Source: Capsicum annuum | Lineage: Eukaryota > Streptophyta > Magnoliopsida > Solanales > Solanaceae | DNA: 64,000 nt | NCBI RefSeq assembly: GCF_002878395.1 | Contig: NC_061115.1 | Span: forward strand, 91,287,264-91,351,263 | Direction of reading: 5' to 3' | Shown here: in pieces, positions 46,231-58,400 of the stretch | Layout of the letters: every line of letters begins with the position of its first letter | How positions within the stretch are numbered: the first letter of the stretch is position 1 | Position numbers and translations under genes: made by a program | Notes under the pieces: generated by a model | The model's input: only the letters and a program-made list of their open reading frames with translations | Databases searched by the model: none | What the model was told of the DNA's origin: nothing

Positions 46231-47998
46231 ATCAAATTTATGCTAGGTAAAACTTTGGTTCAGGTCCTGAGGCACCCCGGGTCATTTTGATCTATTGGTC
46301 AAAAAATTAAAAAAATAAAATATAGGTTTGGGATCTACATTTGGTCGAAACAGCCTTGGATGGGAAATCCAAGTGCTCCATTGCATCCCAAACATTAAAT
46401 TTAGTGTAGTTACATAGTTTTGTTGCGTATCCAGGATTTTGAATGAATCTTGAGCACCCGATCGGGCCCATTTTATACTTTGAAAATTTGGTGCCTTAGC
46501 AAAATAAGGTACCATCACAATCACTCCTATTTGGGCTGTGATCACAACTTCATGTGAAGTAGAGTTTCCCCTATAGTAAAAAGGTATCGCGATTGTGATT
46601 CATCTAATAGGCAAGAAGTACCGCAATTACAAGGCCTAAAATCGTGATAGCCATTGTCGAGGCTTTTAACTAGGTATAAATTGAACCCTTTTCCATAATT
46701 TTGGGAAATTTTCATCATTTCCCTTGATGGATAAATCCAAAAATAGTGTGAGAGCTTACAATTAAATGTTATGGGAGCTTTGGAATCTAGCTTAACATCT
46801 ATTTGTTGATTGTCATTCAAATTTAAGGTATGAATCCTCTAAATTCATGGTTGAATTTCATGATTAATTTTTAGAAACTGTAAAATCCTTAGGGATTGAT
46901 TTTAGCCACCATTTAGATTGGTTTTCACCCATTTTAAAGGTAATGTTTCTTTGAGCTTGTATAAATGTTAGGTTGGTTCTGAAAAATATAATTTTTGTAA
47001 GTTGGAGCCAAATAGGTTTTTTGAGGTGATTTTGGAATCCAAATAACAATGGTGCAATATGGATGTAAATATTTTCATATATATTAGTAGAATGTGTTTT
47101 TGAAATCTTGGCATCTTGAGAAGGGTTCTCAGAAGTGAAAATCAAAGGTTTAGCAATTTATTGAGCTTTTTTTTGATGTCAAGGTATGCTAGGTTTATCC
47201 CTTGTTTGATTAAGTTATGCCATAGTATTCTTATTGTATTATGTGGGATTTAGGATGATTTTCTTGTGTTGGATTGATGAAGTGCAAGACTTAGGTTAGT
47301 TTGATCATTTAGGCTAAATTGAATCCATAGAGTTATAATACTTAGCTTGTTCCTTAGGCCTTAGGTGAATTGCACTTCACTACTTATGTTTAGCATGATA
47401 ATTGCCTTAGATTGATCAAGATAAAGTATTATGCTCAAGTTACTCATGCTTAGGGTAGATTGGCCATAGTTACTTAATCTAATGGTTTTTTCCTTAGTTT
47501 CTATGTTTATTTGCTTGTAGTGCTTGGGAGAATCCTTTACCTCAAGACAAACTAGGGCTTTCTAAACAGCTAAGAGAGGATTTAGACACCTTATCCTAGT
47601 CTGGGATAGAAATTTATTTAGAATGTACTTTTGGAGGTTTAGTAGAGGGCTCTTGGCCCATCTTAAGATAAGATTGATGTGAGTTATCTTGGACACCTTA
47701 GTATGCTTATTATATGCTTGGTGAATAACCTTTTGGAGACAATAATAATTATCCTTGATACTTGTTAATTATGATGAATGACGTTAGAAGTAATGCCAAA
47801 TGATTATGCCATTTGTATAATTTATTGTTTAAACTTATATCAAACTAGTGATTATGCTATTAGTTTGGTTGTTGACTTGGATACCAAATATACGATTGAT
47901 TGAGCCCTTGACTATGCTATTGTCTAAGCTATAAAGTATGTAATTTGATATTTTATGAATAAGCTATAGATTAATCCATGGATTAGCTACTACTCAAG

Positions 47999-48367
47999 AT
48001 TTGATAGAGTATCTTTTATGCTAATGATAGGCATTTGAATATGCTATTTATGAGTTGTTGCCTACGATATTTTTTATGACTATGATCATGCTAGAAATAT
48101 TCTTAATAATGATATTAGCAATTGTGAATGAATTTTGTTAGAAGTCATGCTTGTTGATTATATGGGAAATTATGCCATTAGTTATGCTTTATATCATGTT
48201 GTTTGATTATATAAATGCTTATGCTATTGATTATGAGGATATATTGATACTTGAAAATGTCAGAGGATTTTATGATAATATATTGATACCCGGTAAGGCC
48301 ATAGGCAACAACTCATAAATAGCATATTCAAATGCCTATCATTACCATAAAAGATACTCTATCAAAT
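47999..48367. repeat. 65-bp inverted repeat (64 of 65) with 239-bp spacer
   Basis: Arm 47999-48063 and arm 48303-48367 are reverse complements with a single mismatch (c/g, in the 'ttatg-taatg' part). The right arm interrupts the minisatellite between 'cggtaaggccat' and 'agtgttgatatatt', so it is the inserted copy. Confidence 0.95.
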
Positions 48368-48610
48368 ATAGTGTTGATATATTGATATAGTGTTGGTATA
48401 TTGATATTTGGTATGGCCGGAGGATATTTAGATCATATTAATGCCCAGCAAGGCTTGAGGATACTATGCTGATATTATTATCTAGCAAGGACAGAATACA
48501 CTGTGATGATATCGATGCCCAGTAAGGTCAGAGCATACTATGATGATACTGATCCTCAGCATGTCCAAAGTATTATTGTGATGATTTTTTGATACCAAAC
48601 AAGTTTAGAG
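48232..48610 (+). repeat. Minisatellite of the Gyp-2 LTR, interrupted
   Basis: Imperfect units of about 39-45 bp ('gatattgatgcccagcaaggc...gaggata') related to those at 45540. The array is broken by the inverted-repeat arm at 48303-48367 and is more diverged than the other copy. Confidence 0.75.
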
Positions 48611-49758
48611 GATGATTATATTAAGGTGCCTATGTGTACATGTACCGGTTTTAGTCCGATAAGACCTACTTATGGCAATTATATCCTTATATATATACTT
48701 ATATGTAATTTGGGTGATATTGATATTGATGATGCCGATTGTAGCTCAGAATTGATAAATTTTTATAAAGGGGTAAAGTTGATAATTAGCGCAAAATAAG
48801 GATTAGTGGTGTACATTTGGTTAAGTGGTTAATAATGACTAGTTTATATATAAGGATTAGTAGGTAATGATGATTAGTAATAAATAATGATTGATAATAA
48901 ATGATGCTAGTGATAATTGATTGTAATCCAATAAGTGATAATAAGTGGCAATGTGAAATATAGTTGTTTAGTTGTTGAATGATGATTATAGGTTATATGA
49001 GGACTAGTAATCAAATGGATTATCTAATAAGAGATGGTTAACCAGTAAATGGTGCCTGGTGCATCTTGATTCTAAAGATTTTTAAATGATGATCATATTA
49101 TAGAATGAAAGTAATTTGTCAAATGTTGGAGAACTGTGAAACGTTGTTAAGTGACCAGTTGATGATATTGTTTGAATGATGGTAATATGATGATGAAAAT
49201 TAGCTATAATGTTGGTTGATTGCCTCATTCTTCTAATGAGTGTACTCTTGAAGTTGGGTGTATTTATGCATTCTAGTGTTACTACTCTAGCTTATTTCAC
49301 CTTGTTTTGAGGATAACGTGAGTGATTATGGTGTTGATATTGACATAAATAAGCATATAAGAGATAAACTATGTGAATACAATGTGAAAAGTGTATTCCA
49401 AACAATTTTGGGTTTAATTGGATCACTTAGAGCGCAATCGATAAAACTAGTGTTACTAGATTGAGCTATGCACTTGTCTAGTCTGTTTTATTGGATTATA
49501 TGGTGTTTAATGTGTTCTAAATTGTTTTATTGGTTTCATTATATTTTTAACAACTTATTGGTACTGTACAAAGTTCAAGTGAGTCAAGTATAGAGTTGAA
49601 ATATGAAGTGGAAGATCATGGTGATCAACCTAGTCTAAGCTCTTGTTTTTGATTCGTTATGATGGATGTTATGTTAGTTGAACCTCTAATATGTGAGGTG
49701 TGTTATTGGAGGATATTTTTTAAGCTGCTTATGATGATATATAGATAAATTGGAGGCT

Positions 49759-50933
49759 TGAAACTAAGGGAAAGACACCACAAAGTCAAGATGATGGGAG
49801 GAACGTCCAACACTTACCCAATTTTTGAGAAGCAAATTCCAGAGAGGTGTAATGATAGGGGCACATCCTAACCCCAATTTGACTCAAGACAGGGTCATGT
49901 CGTGACCCCAACTTAACCCAAACTAGCCTCGCATTGTGGCCTCAAGTAAACTCAAGAAAGTATCGCATCGCGACCCCTCTTCAAACACGACAAAAGTTGC
50001 ACTTTGAATCCTATACGGCTTGGGCTTTGTTGTCCACTATATTTACATCTTTTTACATATTTTTATTCATCTTTGGAAGTCTTGTAACATCAAGAAGACT
50101 TTTACAAATTCTTAACTTAGTATTTTAGTTTTTTTATTTAGCATTCCATTAGATCATAACATGATTTCAGCCTATTAGACCATGATTATGACTATGAGTG
50201 GCTATGAACCCCCTTTCCAGGGTTGAAGCCACATACCTGAGTACTATTGTTTTGATTTAGTTCATTTATTTGCTTATCATTTTTTGTTTTGTGTTCAATC
50301 TTATTTCAACTATTTTGAGGCTTGATCAACCTTAGAATTCATCCATTGTCAACCTTGTAAACTCGGGAGAGAAAATAGGGAGATAGAATATAGAATTGAA
50401 CAAAGTATGGTTCATCATATTATATGAAATAAGGAATACGAATTAGTATCTAGGAAAGGGATGTACTTAAATTCCTTACTTGATTCAAAAGCAGGATAAT
50501 AGCTTAAAGAACTTAATTAAATTATTACATCCCCGCTCAATGATGCAGTTGTAATGTCCATATTAGGTAATTGGTTAGAGGTTGGGAGACCATGATCATG
50601 CAATTGTGATTAACCCTACAAATCTACAACCAAGATAAGTGAATTGATGAATGAAAGTCAATAACATAGTATGATTATTCAAAGTGCTTCAACCCTAGGT
50701 TTTACTCCTACTGATTGTCCAAGATCTTTACTTTAAGCACTATTTAATTTATTTGCAATTTAGAAACTCAAATCTCAATTTTAGTTACTTTTGCAATAGT
50801 TGAATCTTAATTGTGAATTAAAATAGAACCGTTGGTTAACAAAATTCTAGTGGGATTGATACTTGGCTTTTATTAAGCCACTTTATTACTTGATATGACC
50901 ATGTACACTTATATGTGCGCTTGGGCACTGTCA
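49759..50933 (+). repeat. Possible Athila/Tat-type LTR inserted in the Gyp-2 LTR
   Basis: This block differs in texture from its surroundings: 'gaaccccctttccagggttgaagccac' near 50207, 'ctaggttttactcctactgatt', and 'cttttattaagccac' near 50866, ending 'cttgggcactgtca'. I associate this wording with LTRs of the Athila/Tat/Ogre side of gypsy. TG...CA ends can be proposed, but no target duplication was found, so limits are approximate. The 64-codon frame at 49934 is chance. Confidence 0.4.
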
Positions 50934-51699
50934 ACTTTCCAGTCGTATGATAGGTTGTGATGAGTTCATTACTTTTCTGTACCAATTGGCGTATAGGAGC
51001 AAATTTTGTAGTTATGTTAGTTTGTGATGATACTTTATGAAAAGGTAGTATTCTGAATTATTTACTTATTATGTGCAGATATATTGGCATGTTTTGATGC
51101 CTTACATTATATTGTTATTCCTATTTAATTACTTATTATGTACAGTGAAGTTTAAGATGATTCATGTTTGTTTATATACCTTGACTTAGTTATTTTATCT
51201 TGTATTTTAACATACTTATATCATGATTAACTCAGTTGACTGATGATGCCTCTTGAGTACCTAACTTATACAACACTTTTGTACCTTTTTGGGGCATATT
51301 TAAGTACTAGTTGTCACTATTGGTCGTTGTTTGTGCGATAAATGATTTTTGGAGATAGGGTGAGATATTTGAGTTTGAGTCGACCATTTTCATCCATCAT
51401 TATTTTCAGCCCTTTATTTTAAGTAAGATGTTTTAGCTATTCTGTACTATCGAGTTGTATTAATACTATTAGATGCTTTTGTACTGGCTCTACTAGGTTG
51501 TGGGATTTGTTTCTTGTTCTGAGTGTTTTTATCTATCTTGAACACTTTGGTTATTTGTATATTGTGTTCTTTAATTTCACCTATGATGGGCATTTCCTAC
51601 CAAATTAACCTATTCCGTCACTCGAGGATATGGTTTTGGCTTACCTACTGGCGTGTTTTATTAGGTTCTATCATGACTTATAAATTGGGTCAGGACACA

Positions 51700-51712
51700 T
51701 TGGTATCACATC
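51700..51712 (+). other. Gyp-2 primer-binding site
   Basis: TTGGTATCACATC follows the LTR end by two bases and resembles the initiator-Met type with changes at its 3' side. Confidence 0.75.
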
Positions 51713-51904
51713 TAGGTTTCACCAGTGTTGTTGGTACAAGAGCGTATGTCAAGTAGAGTCATATGGATAAGAACAATGAAGTTTATTTCTTATATTTTGG
51801 AGAAGAATGGATATTCTTTGGAGTTCTTCACTTCTTTCACTCATATTGTGTTAAGCATATTAGTTGGTTGTTAGAAGTATTACCTTTACTTTACTCTTTC
51901 ACAG

Positions 51905-53160
51905 ATGTCCAAGACACGTGCTACTGCTTCACTAGACGAAGGTCTTGAGATTGAGCCTAGGGATCCTTCTACTATTTGTGGATAACCTAAAGGCATGGAA
52001 AGTTGGGTGATGTGTTCCCAGCTATGGTCTATGATAAGCACCCTTCACAAGTCCTATTCTCTCTCTAGAGCTAGCTATTAATTTACTAGTCAGCGTTGAT
52101 CCGGGGACTATCCAGTGCTCTACCATTGTTTATTTCTTTAATGTTCAAGGTTGTATTTGTTAACCTTTTGGATTTAGTTGGTGGTGTCCCATCTGGGGTT
52201 GCACAGTCTATAGATCAGAGCGGTACTTTGGTAGGCGCACAACCTCCAGTTGTGTCTTCCAGCTTTTAGGTTCCTCTTGCACTGATGATTGCTTAGCCAG
52301 TGGTTTCTTACCATGCTATGTCTTATGAGGAGTAGAATATGTTTCTTAGATTCTTGAGATTAGCTCTGCTTAAGTTTTCTAGTGCTACAGACAAGGATGC
52401 ATATGAGTTCCTAATTGCTTGTAAGAACAGGCTTCATATTTTTTGCATAGTTAACACTGGTAGTGTGGATTACACCAGATTTCAGTTGGATTTGGTTGCT
52501 CGACATTGGTGAAGTCTTTTTATGGATTCTAGGATAGCTAGATCTTGTACGTTCTCATTGACTCAAATCTCTGAGATGTTCTTGAAGAAGTATATGCCTC
52601 ACATTCGGTGAATTTTCAGTGTGAGTCGTTGTAGTTCCCGACCTAGATATAGAATTTCTAAGAGTATCTATCCTCTACATGTATCTTATCAGTATTATAT
52701 TCAGTTTACTCAATTGATTTAGGAAGCACTATAGATTACTAACAGAGCTTAGTCTATTTCTAGTGTCTACCTTAGTGAGGGCAGTGGTTAGTCCTTAAGG
52801 TTTTCCTTATTTGGTTATTGTATTTGTTGTGGTTACACTAGGTCAGCTGGATATATTAGTTCTGATTCATCTCATGTTTCTATTTTACTTCAGGGATCTC
52901 TAATCATTGTTCATGAGATTACCCTACTCGTGGGATGATTATTTCTTCATCTCAGAGTGCTCCCCCCATTAGATTATTTGACCTCTCAGCTAGAGATGGT
53001 TCTTATGGTCATGGGGGTGGTTTTGAGGGAAATCGATGATGTTCTCAAGCGGGTAAGATAGGATGTTTGTCAAGAGCCTAGCCAGGTGACACGCATTGTC
53101 AGTTGTATGCAGTTCCTACTAGACTCGAGGCTGAGACTTCAGATGTTGTAGTTATAGGTA
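51905..53160 (+). pseudogene. gag: Gyp-2 gag, heavily decayed
   Basis: It starts at ATG 51905 (MSKTRATASLDEGLEIEPRD). From there stops and shifts are so many that only short pieces can be read: a 'gcacagtctatagatcag' linker, a capsid part around 52320-52600 ('ttctagtgctacagacaaggatgc' fits the start of the gag domain), and a serine-rich stretch near 52930. Its place between primer site and protease is the main support. A zinc knuckle is not clearly preserved. Confidence 0.55.
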
Positions 53161-53179
53161 TGATTTTTTGTTATCCGCC

Positions 53180-53620
53180 AGTCGGCCCTTACTTTATTTG
53201 ATCCGAGATCCACTTATTCTTATATATCTGCTTATTATGCACCACAGTTGGAGTTGTCTTGTGATTAATTAGCTATGACATTGCATGTATCTAAACCTAT
53301 GGGTGATTCTTTAGTAGTGGATCAAGTGACGTATCATGTATTGTGACTGTCCGAGATTTTGAGACTTATGATGATCTTATTATACTTAATTTGATCGATT
53401 TTATGTGAATTTGGGCATGGACTGGTTATCCAACTATCATGCGGTCATGGATTTTTTTGCAAAGAACATTATCATAAAAAATCCCAGCATACCCCCAATC
53501 TTGTGAAAGGGAGTGGTTAGCCATGAGCCAACAAGGATTATTTCTTATATTCACTCTAGGGGAATAAAATCATGGTGTTACAAGTCTTATCTTGCTTATA
53601 TTTGTGTACTAGTGTGTAGA
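53180..53620 (+). pseudogene. Gyp-2 aspartic protease, decayed
   Basis: At 53194-53247 the frame reads FDPRSTYSYISAYYAPQ. This is a retropepsin site where the usual DPGST has become DPRST, but Asp is kept. HVSKPMGDSLVVDQVTYHVL follows, then shifts. The STYSY wording sets this family apart from Gyp-1, Gyp-A and Gyp-B (TLSYVTP or FSFVTP), so Gyp-2 is another lineage. Confidence 0.7.
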
Positions 53621-53930
53621 GTACATCGCTTGAGTCTGTTTCTATTGTTTGTGAGTTTCCTGATGTGTTTACTACCGAGCTTCCTAGTAGATCCCTTGTC
53701 GAAGTGCCTGAGTTTTCTATTGATATTGAGCATGACACCCGACCTATTTGTATGGCACGATACCTTATAGCTCGTGCCGAGCTTAAGAATATGAATTCTT
53801 AGCTTAAGGATCTTCTTGTAAGAGTTTTATTAGACCGAGTGTATCACTTGGGGAGCTCATCTGTTTCTTGTGAAGAAGAAAGAAAGTTCCATGTGTATTA
53901 TGAGATTGATTTGATATTTGGTTACAATCA
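53621..53930 (+). pseudogene. Gyp-2 RT, left part, cut by Gyp-C
   Basis: The linker reads EFPDVFTTELP, followed by EFSIDIEHDTRPI, AELKNMNS-stop-LKDLLV and a shifted VSLG segment. A stretch of about 30 residues between the MCI block and the EIDLIFGY block (family KIDLRSGY) appears deleted. At 53930 the sequence is broken within the conserved GYHQLR-type motif by the TG of the Gyp-C LTR. The remainder is at 63587. Confidence 0.75.
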
Positions 53931-56291
53931 TGACACGACCCACCCTGGGGCCTTTTTGTAATAGGCATCCCAAGTCTGACAAGGACCGGAGACCACCTCT
54001 GTTAGCCAACCCAATCTCCAGGCTCCTGCCCTGAGTTGGCTTAGTTCCTAGAGTGAAACATAATAGTGTAACAACTAATACAAAGACTCTAGGATAGTAT
54101 CAAAATTGTGACCGACGCAACCGAGTCTAAGCATCCAATACCATTATCCAACCATAGCAAACCATACCAAACAAGTCCATAAACTAAGCCATAACCAAAG
54201 ACGTTCCAAAGCATACAACAATTAATCCCAAAATGTATTATGATGGAACAGTGAGAAATTATTCCTACCATCCCATACAAGTACCACAAAACCTATATCT
54301 ATAAGAGCAATAAAATCCGGTAGGAACATGCCCCCAAAAACTAATATCCAAAATAAAACAAAAATGTTTAAAAATATACATAACATGAAATAGAGCCTTA
54401 AAAGGGATGGAATCTCACCATTTCAGTCCAAATGTTGTCCATGAGTCATTCAATATATAGAAGGATTAGAATTGTGGGCTCCTTCATAGTGTGGGTATAC
54501 ATCCACCAGTAGACAGGGTTAGCGAGTAAATGTTGGCATGATCTCAAGATAAGGATAAAATAAGGGCATTTATAAAACCAAGTAAAACCATCCATGATCC
54601 ATACAGCTATACATACATATATATATATATATATATATTTACCATGTTGGGAAAAGTGATCGGGTTCAGCATGCCTTTAAAAACTTTACCTGGCTTTTGT
54701 AGCTTTTTGGTCCTAAATAGTCCATCGGCTAAACAGGTTCCGCTCCAACTGCTGAAAGGGCCCCAATGTGTGTATCCACACGATCAGGGAAATATACCAT
54801 GGGATGACTAGTACATACCAAAAATAAAGTGTGACATCCTGCACAGGGTCACCAAGACCAACCTCATATCGGCAAATATGAGTTTCCAGTTTTGGTCCTC
54901 CCTGGACCTCCACCTTCCATGACTTTGCTACTCACCCTACCATTATTTTCTATTAAAACTAGATTTCAAATGACCAAACAATTATCCATTTAATAAATAA
55001 TGTCGTTGATATTGGTATCTTCATACAAACCCTTACTTGCAAGTATCATCCATAGCCAACAATTTATTGTCTTAAGGGCTCTTTTAAGTGCCCTTATATT
55101 TAAAATATTAAACCATTTGGGAGATTCATGTTCCCGAAAAGAAAAACCAATTAGCCTTTAGCCTTTCAAAACCATTTAAACCATGCATAATTCCTTTACC
55201 ATATTTAAAACATGCAAGAGTTCCATTAAAAGAAGTCAATGTAATGAACATATGTTTATAAGCAATTTATCACACATTAGGGGCATAATATAACCAAAAA
55301 AATTTCAATTACCAATAAACCATTGTGATTCAATCCAAAAATACAAAACCATCATTAATGCATATAAAATCATAATTAAAGCATAGGAAACCATAACCAT
55401 GAAATTAACATTAAAACCCCAAATAATATTTCAAAGCCAAAGTCATGCAATAGTAAAACCATGAAAACATTCATATAAACCATGGATTTAATTAAATTAA
55501 CAATTAAGTAAGAGAAACATAGCTTAAACTAAGATGATGACGAAGATAAGTTACCAACACAAGCCCCAAATTGTCCCTTAATGAAACCCTAGGTCCCCTT
55601 CCCCAATAGCTCTTGAGACAATTATAGTGTTTAGGAAGAGTTTCTAAGTGTTAATGAATAGAATAATAGAATAATAGGGCAAATATCCCCCCAATAGGTC
55701 AGAAATCGTGGATCCTTATTAGGATAAGTAGGGAAATGTCCAAAATACCTCAACTTAAGTTTCACAAAAATCCCGTCACAAGTATACGACATGCCCTCAT
55801 GAGTCATACCTTTCTAATACGATTAGTATCCACCACTATTATCTACGACTTAACATTTGGATCAAACACTATCCAGTATACGACTCATCAAACAAAGTCG
55901 AAACCATATCATACGTCTGTATTCATGACCTATATCCCTGGAAGAATAAAATACCTGGAGAATTGAACATTGTGTACCATACGAGTCCGTAGTATGGTTT
56001 GTGCCCTTGCTTGTGGCTCATGGTGAACCATTTGTAATAAGATCTAACCTAAGTAATCAAGTCTAAGATTAATTTAAGAAACCAAATGACCTGTAACCAC
56101 CAATACTAATCGTACCCCTAAGTCTTCTGCATCATAGTAACTAAAATCTATCCCACAAGCCCAAATAGGTTAGAATAAAATCAGACCATACCATTTGTAC
56201 CCCAACATACGGTATGTATCCATGAGTCGCATTAGGTCCAGAGATCAGATTTCCAGGAAATTTTCTATGGTCCAGAAACTAGGGTGCTTCA
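53931..56291 (-). repeat. Gyp-C 3' LTR
   Basis: On the plus strand it runs TGACACGACCCACC to AGGGTGCTTCA, 2361 bp, alignable with 61158-63586 ('ataatagtgtaacaac', 'gttagcgagtaa', the AT run, 'ccagaaactaggg'). It contains an (AT)n microsatellite. It carries no gene. Confidence 0.9.
54615..54640. repeat. (AT)n microsatellite
   Basis: About 12-13 AT units in the Gyp-C 3' LTR. The 5' LTR has only a short 'atatatatat' at the equivalent place (61908-61920). Confidence 0.9.
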
Positions 56292-56307
56292 GTCTCCCCC
56301 ACTATGA
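56292..56307 (-). other. Gyp-C polypurine tract
   Basis: On the minus strand the sequence is CATAGTGGGGGAGAC, directly before TGAAGCACCCT, the first bases of the LTR. Confidence 0.9.
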
Positions 56308-56499
56308 ACAGTGGTGTGCTAATGATGGACATGGTAGGGGTAACCACGTGCTAGAGTCATTTCCATTAAAAAACATATTTCCAATCTTTAAAAATGTTTG
56401 AAAACAAAGAGGCAAGGATATAAATATTTCATTTAACAAACTCTAAAACTAAAGATATGTTGTAGACACATACCTTTCACATAAATCCCAAGAACAGAA

Positions 56500-56790
56500 A
56501 ATAAATATGGATACTTGGACTTTATGTCCTCTTCCGCTTTCTAAGTAGCTTCTTCCACCTTACGGTTTCGCCAGCGAACCTTAACCAAAGACATATCCTT
56601 AGTCCACAACCGACGAACCAAACTGCCAGTCCTAGATTTCAACTGGGACTTCTTCATAAGACAAGGAATTTATGAGACCTAATCCTTCCAAAGGAACAAA
56701 TGAAGAAGGATCACCAAGAGACTTCCCCATCATGGGGACATGAAAGACTGGATGAACCAAGCTCAAGATAGAAGGAAACTCCAACTCGTA
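56500..56790 (-). pseudogene. Gyp-C integrase tail with chromodomain-like remnant
   Basis: The minus strand reads LEFPSILSLVHPVFHVPMMG, then LINSLSYEEVPVEI, and after a stop and shifts the pieces VVDQGYVFG and a SYLESGRGHKVQ segment, equivalent to the chromodomain region of Gyp-A and Gyp-B in the wrong frame. Little of that fold could remain. Confidence 0.6.
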
Positions 56791-57810
56791 AGCAACATTA
56801 CCAAATTTTCATAAAATCTCATAAGGACCCACATACTGAGGATTAAGCTTCCCTTTCTTCCCAAATTGCACTACTCCCTTCATGGGAGACATCTTGAGGA
56901 TAACCTTATCCCCAACCACAAACTCCATGTCTCTACACCTAGTATTCGTATAATACTTTTAGCGACTTTAGGAAGCCTTAAGCCTATCCCAAATAACCTT
57001 CACCTTCTCCATAGCCTGATAAACCATCTCGGGACCAAACATGTCTGTCTCACCAAGATCAAACCAACTAATTGGAGATCTACACCTCCTGCCATACAAT
57101 GCCTCAAAAGGTTCCATACAATTACTAGAATTATAGTTATTGTTGTAAGAATAATCCACCAAAGGTAGATTCGTAACCTAATCAATCACATTGGACCGAA
57201 ACATATCCTCCAATGTCAGAATAGTTCTCTCCGTTTTCCCATTAGTCTTCGAATGAAAAGTAGTACTCAGACTCACCTTAGTCCCCAACCCGTTTTGAAA
57301 AGATCTCCAGAAGAGAGATGTAAACTGTGTACCATGATCAGAAATAATCAAAATAGGCACCCCATACAGATTCATAATCTCCTGAAGATACAACTTCCCA
57401 TAATCCTCCGCCGAAAAGGTAGTCCACACTGGCAAATAGTGCACAGACTTAGTAATCCTATCCACAATGACCCAAATCAAATTATATTAACTATGAGACA
57501 GAAGAAAATCATAACGAAGTCCATATTGATCACTTCCCACTTCTATTCGGGAAAATAAATTTATTGATACGACCTTCCAGGCCTCATATGCTCAACTTTA
57601 ACCTATTGATACACTATGCACTTGGCCACAAAATTTGCCATATCTCTCTTCATACCAGTCAACTAATAGATCTCCTTGAGATCATGATATATGTTTAGTC
57701 GAGTCATGATGGAAAACATACCATCACTTATGCGCCTCAGCAAGAACCCTTTATCAAAACCCATTGACATCATGAACACATAATCTCCCTTGGTACCATA
57801 AAGTACCATC
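56791..57810 (-). pseudogene. Gyp-C integrase, decayed
   Basis: Two clean minus-strand frames cover the core. 57178-57480 has IWVIVDRITKSVHYLPVWTT, then IISDHGTQFTS with the second catalytic Asp, and NGKTERTILTLEDMF with the catalytic Glu. 56968-57162 has NCMEPFEALYGRRCRSPISW. The segment KMSPMKGVVQFGKKGKLNPQ follows below 56900. The first Asp region near 57520 is frameshifted and the zinc-binding region (57600-57810) is poor. The plus-strand frames here are shadows. Confidence 0.8.
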
Positions 57811-58400
57811 ACCACTGATCATAAACACAATTGTATTTTTTCCCTCCAAAATCAATCTTGATTTTTATGAAGAAAGGATCCAGCACTTGCTTTTCCTTTA
57901 TCTTTGCACCTAGAGAACATCGAATCACTTCTTGGACCACTACACCACCATCCACTGTGTCTAAGAGATGAACTCCTAGATTAGCCAAGCTATGAATATC
58001 CTTTAACAATTCTCACTTCCCTTCCTCTATATGAGCGAACTCCCCATAGATAATATATTAAGAGCATCATCAACATCATAAGACTTACTTGGGGGGTAGT
58101 AAAGACTAATATCATAATCCTTGAGAAGCTGAGGCTAACTCCTATGCCTGAGATTAAGCTTTTTCTGGGTGAACACATATTGTAGACTCTTATGATTAGA
58201 AAAGAAATCCATGTGGACACCATACTAATAATGCCACCATAATTTCAAAGAAAATACAACCACCAATAGGTCCAAATCTTGAGAAGGAAAATTCCTCTCA
58301 TGTACTTTCAACTGCCTGGAAGCATTGCCAATCACCTTCCCATGCTGCATCAACACCCAACCAAGCCCTATCCGAGATGTACCATAATAAAACATAAACC
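57811..58400 (-). pseudogene. Gyp-C RNase H, decayed
   Basis: The minus-strand frame to 58225 reads DRFMFYYGTSRIGLGWVLMQ, where the catalytic Asp of the usual YCDAS-type segment is Gly. HGKVIGNASRQLKVHERNFP and QDLDLLVVVFSLKLWWHY follow. After a stop come FSNHKSLQYVFTQKK and LLKDYDISLYYPPSKSYDVD. The changed first Asp and the stops make it inactive. Confidence 0.75.

Larger units (their letters stand above)
46230..51697 (+). mobile_element. Gyp-2 5' LTR, with an insertion
   Basis: Plus-strand LTR ending GGGTCAGGACA at 51697, directly before a primer site. Its start is not sharp; I place it near the change of texture at 46230. It has a promoter-like region (about 46560-46900, with 'aggtataaattgaaccc' as a candidate TATA box near 46674), a minisatellite (48232-48610), AT-rich spacer with many 'gataatga' words (48770-49000) and the R/U5 end (51230-51697). 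49759-50933 appears to be a foreign LTR. The very long size comes from these insertions and repeats. It carries no gene. Confidence 0.6.

Noticed and set aside
56866..57558. Plus-strand frames of 100-101 codons
   Set aside because: They are antisense shadows of the Gyp-C integrase, which is recognisable on the minus strand.
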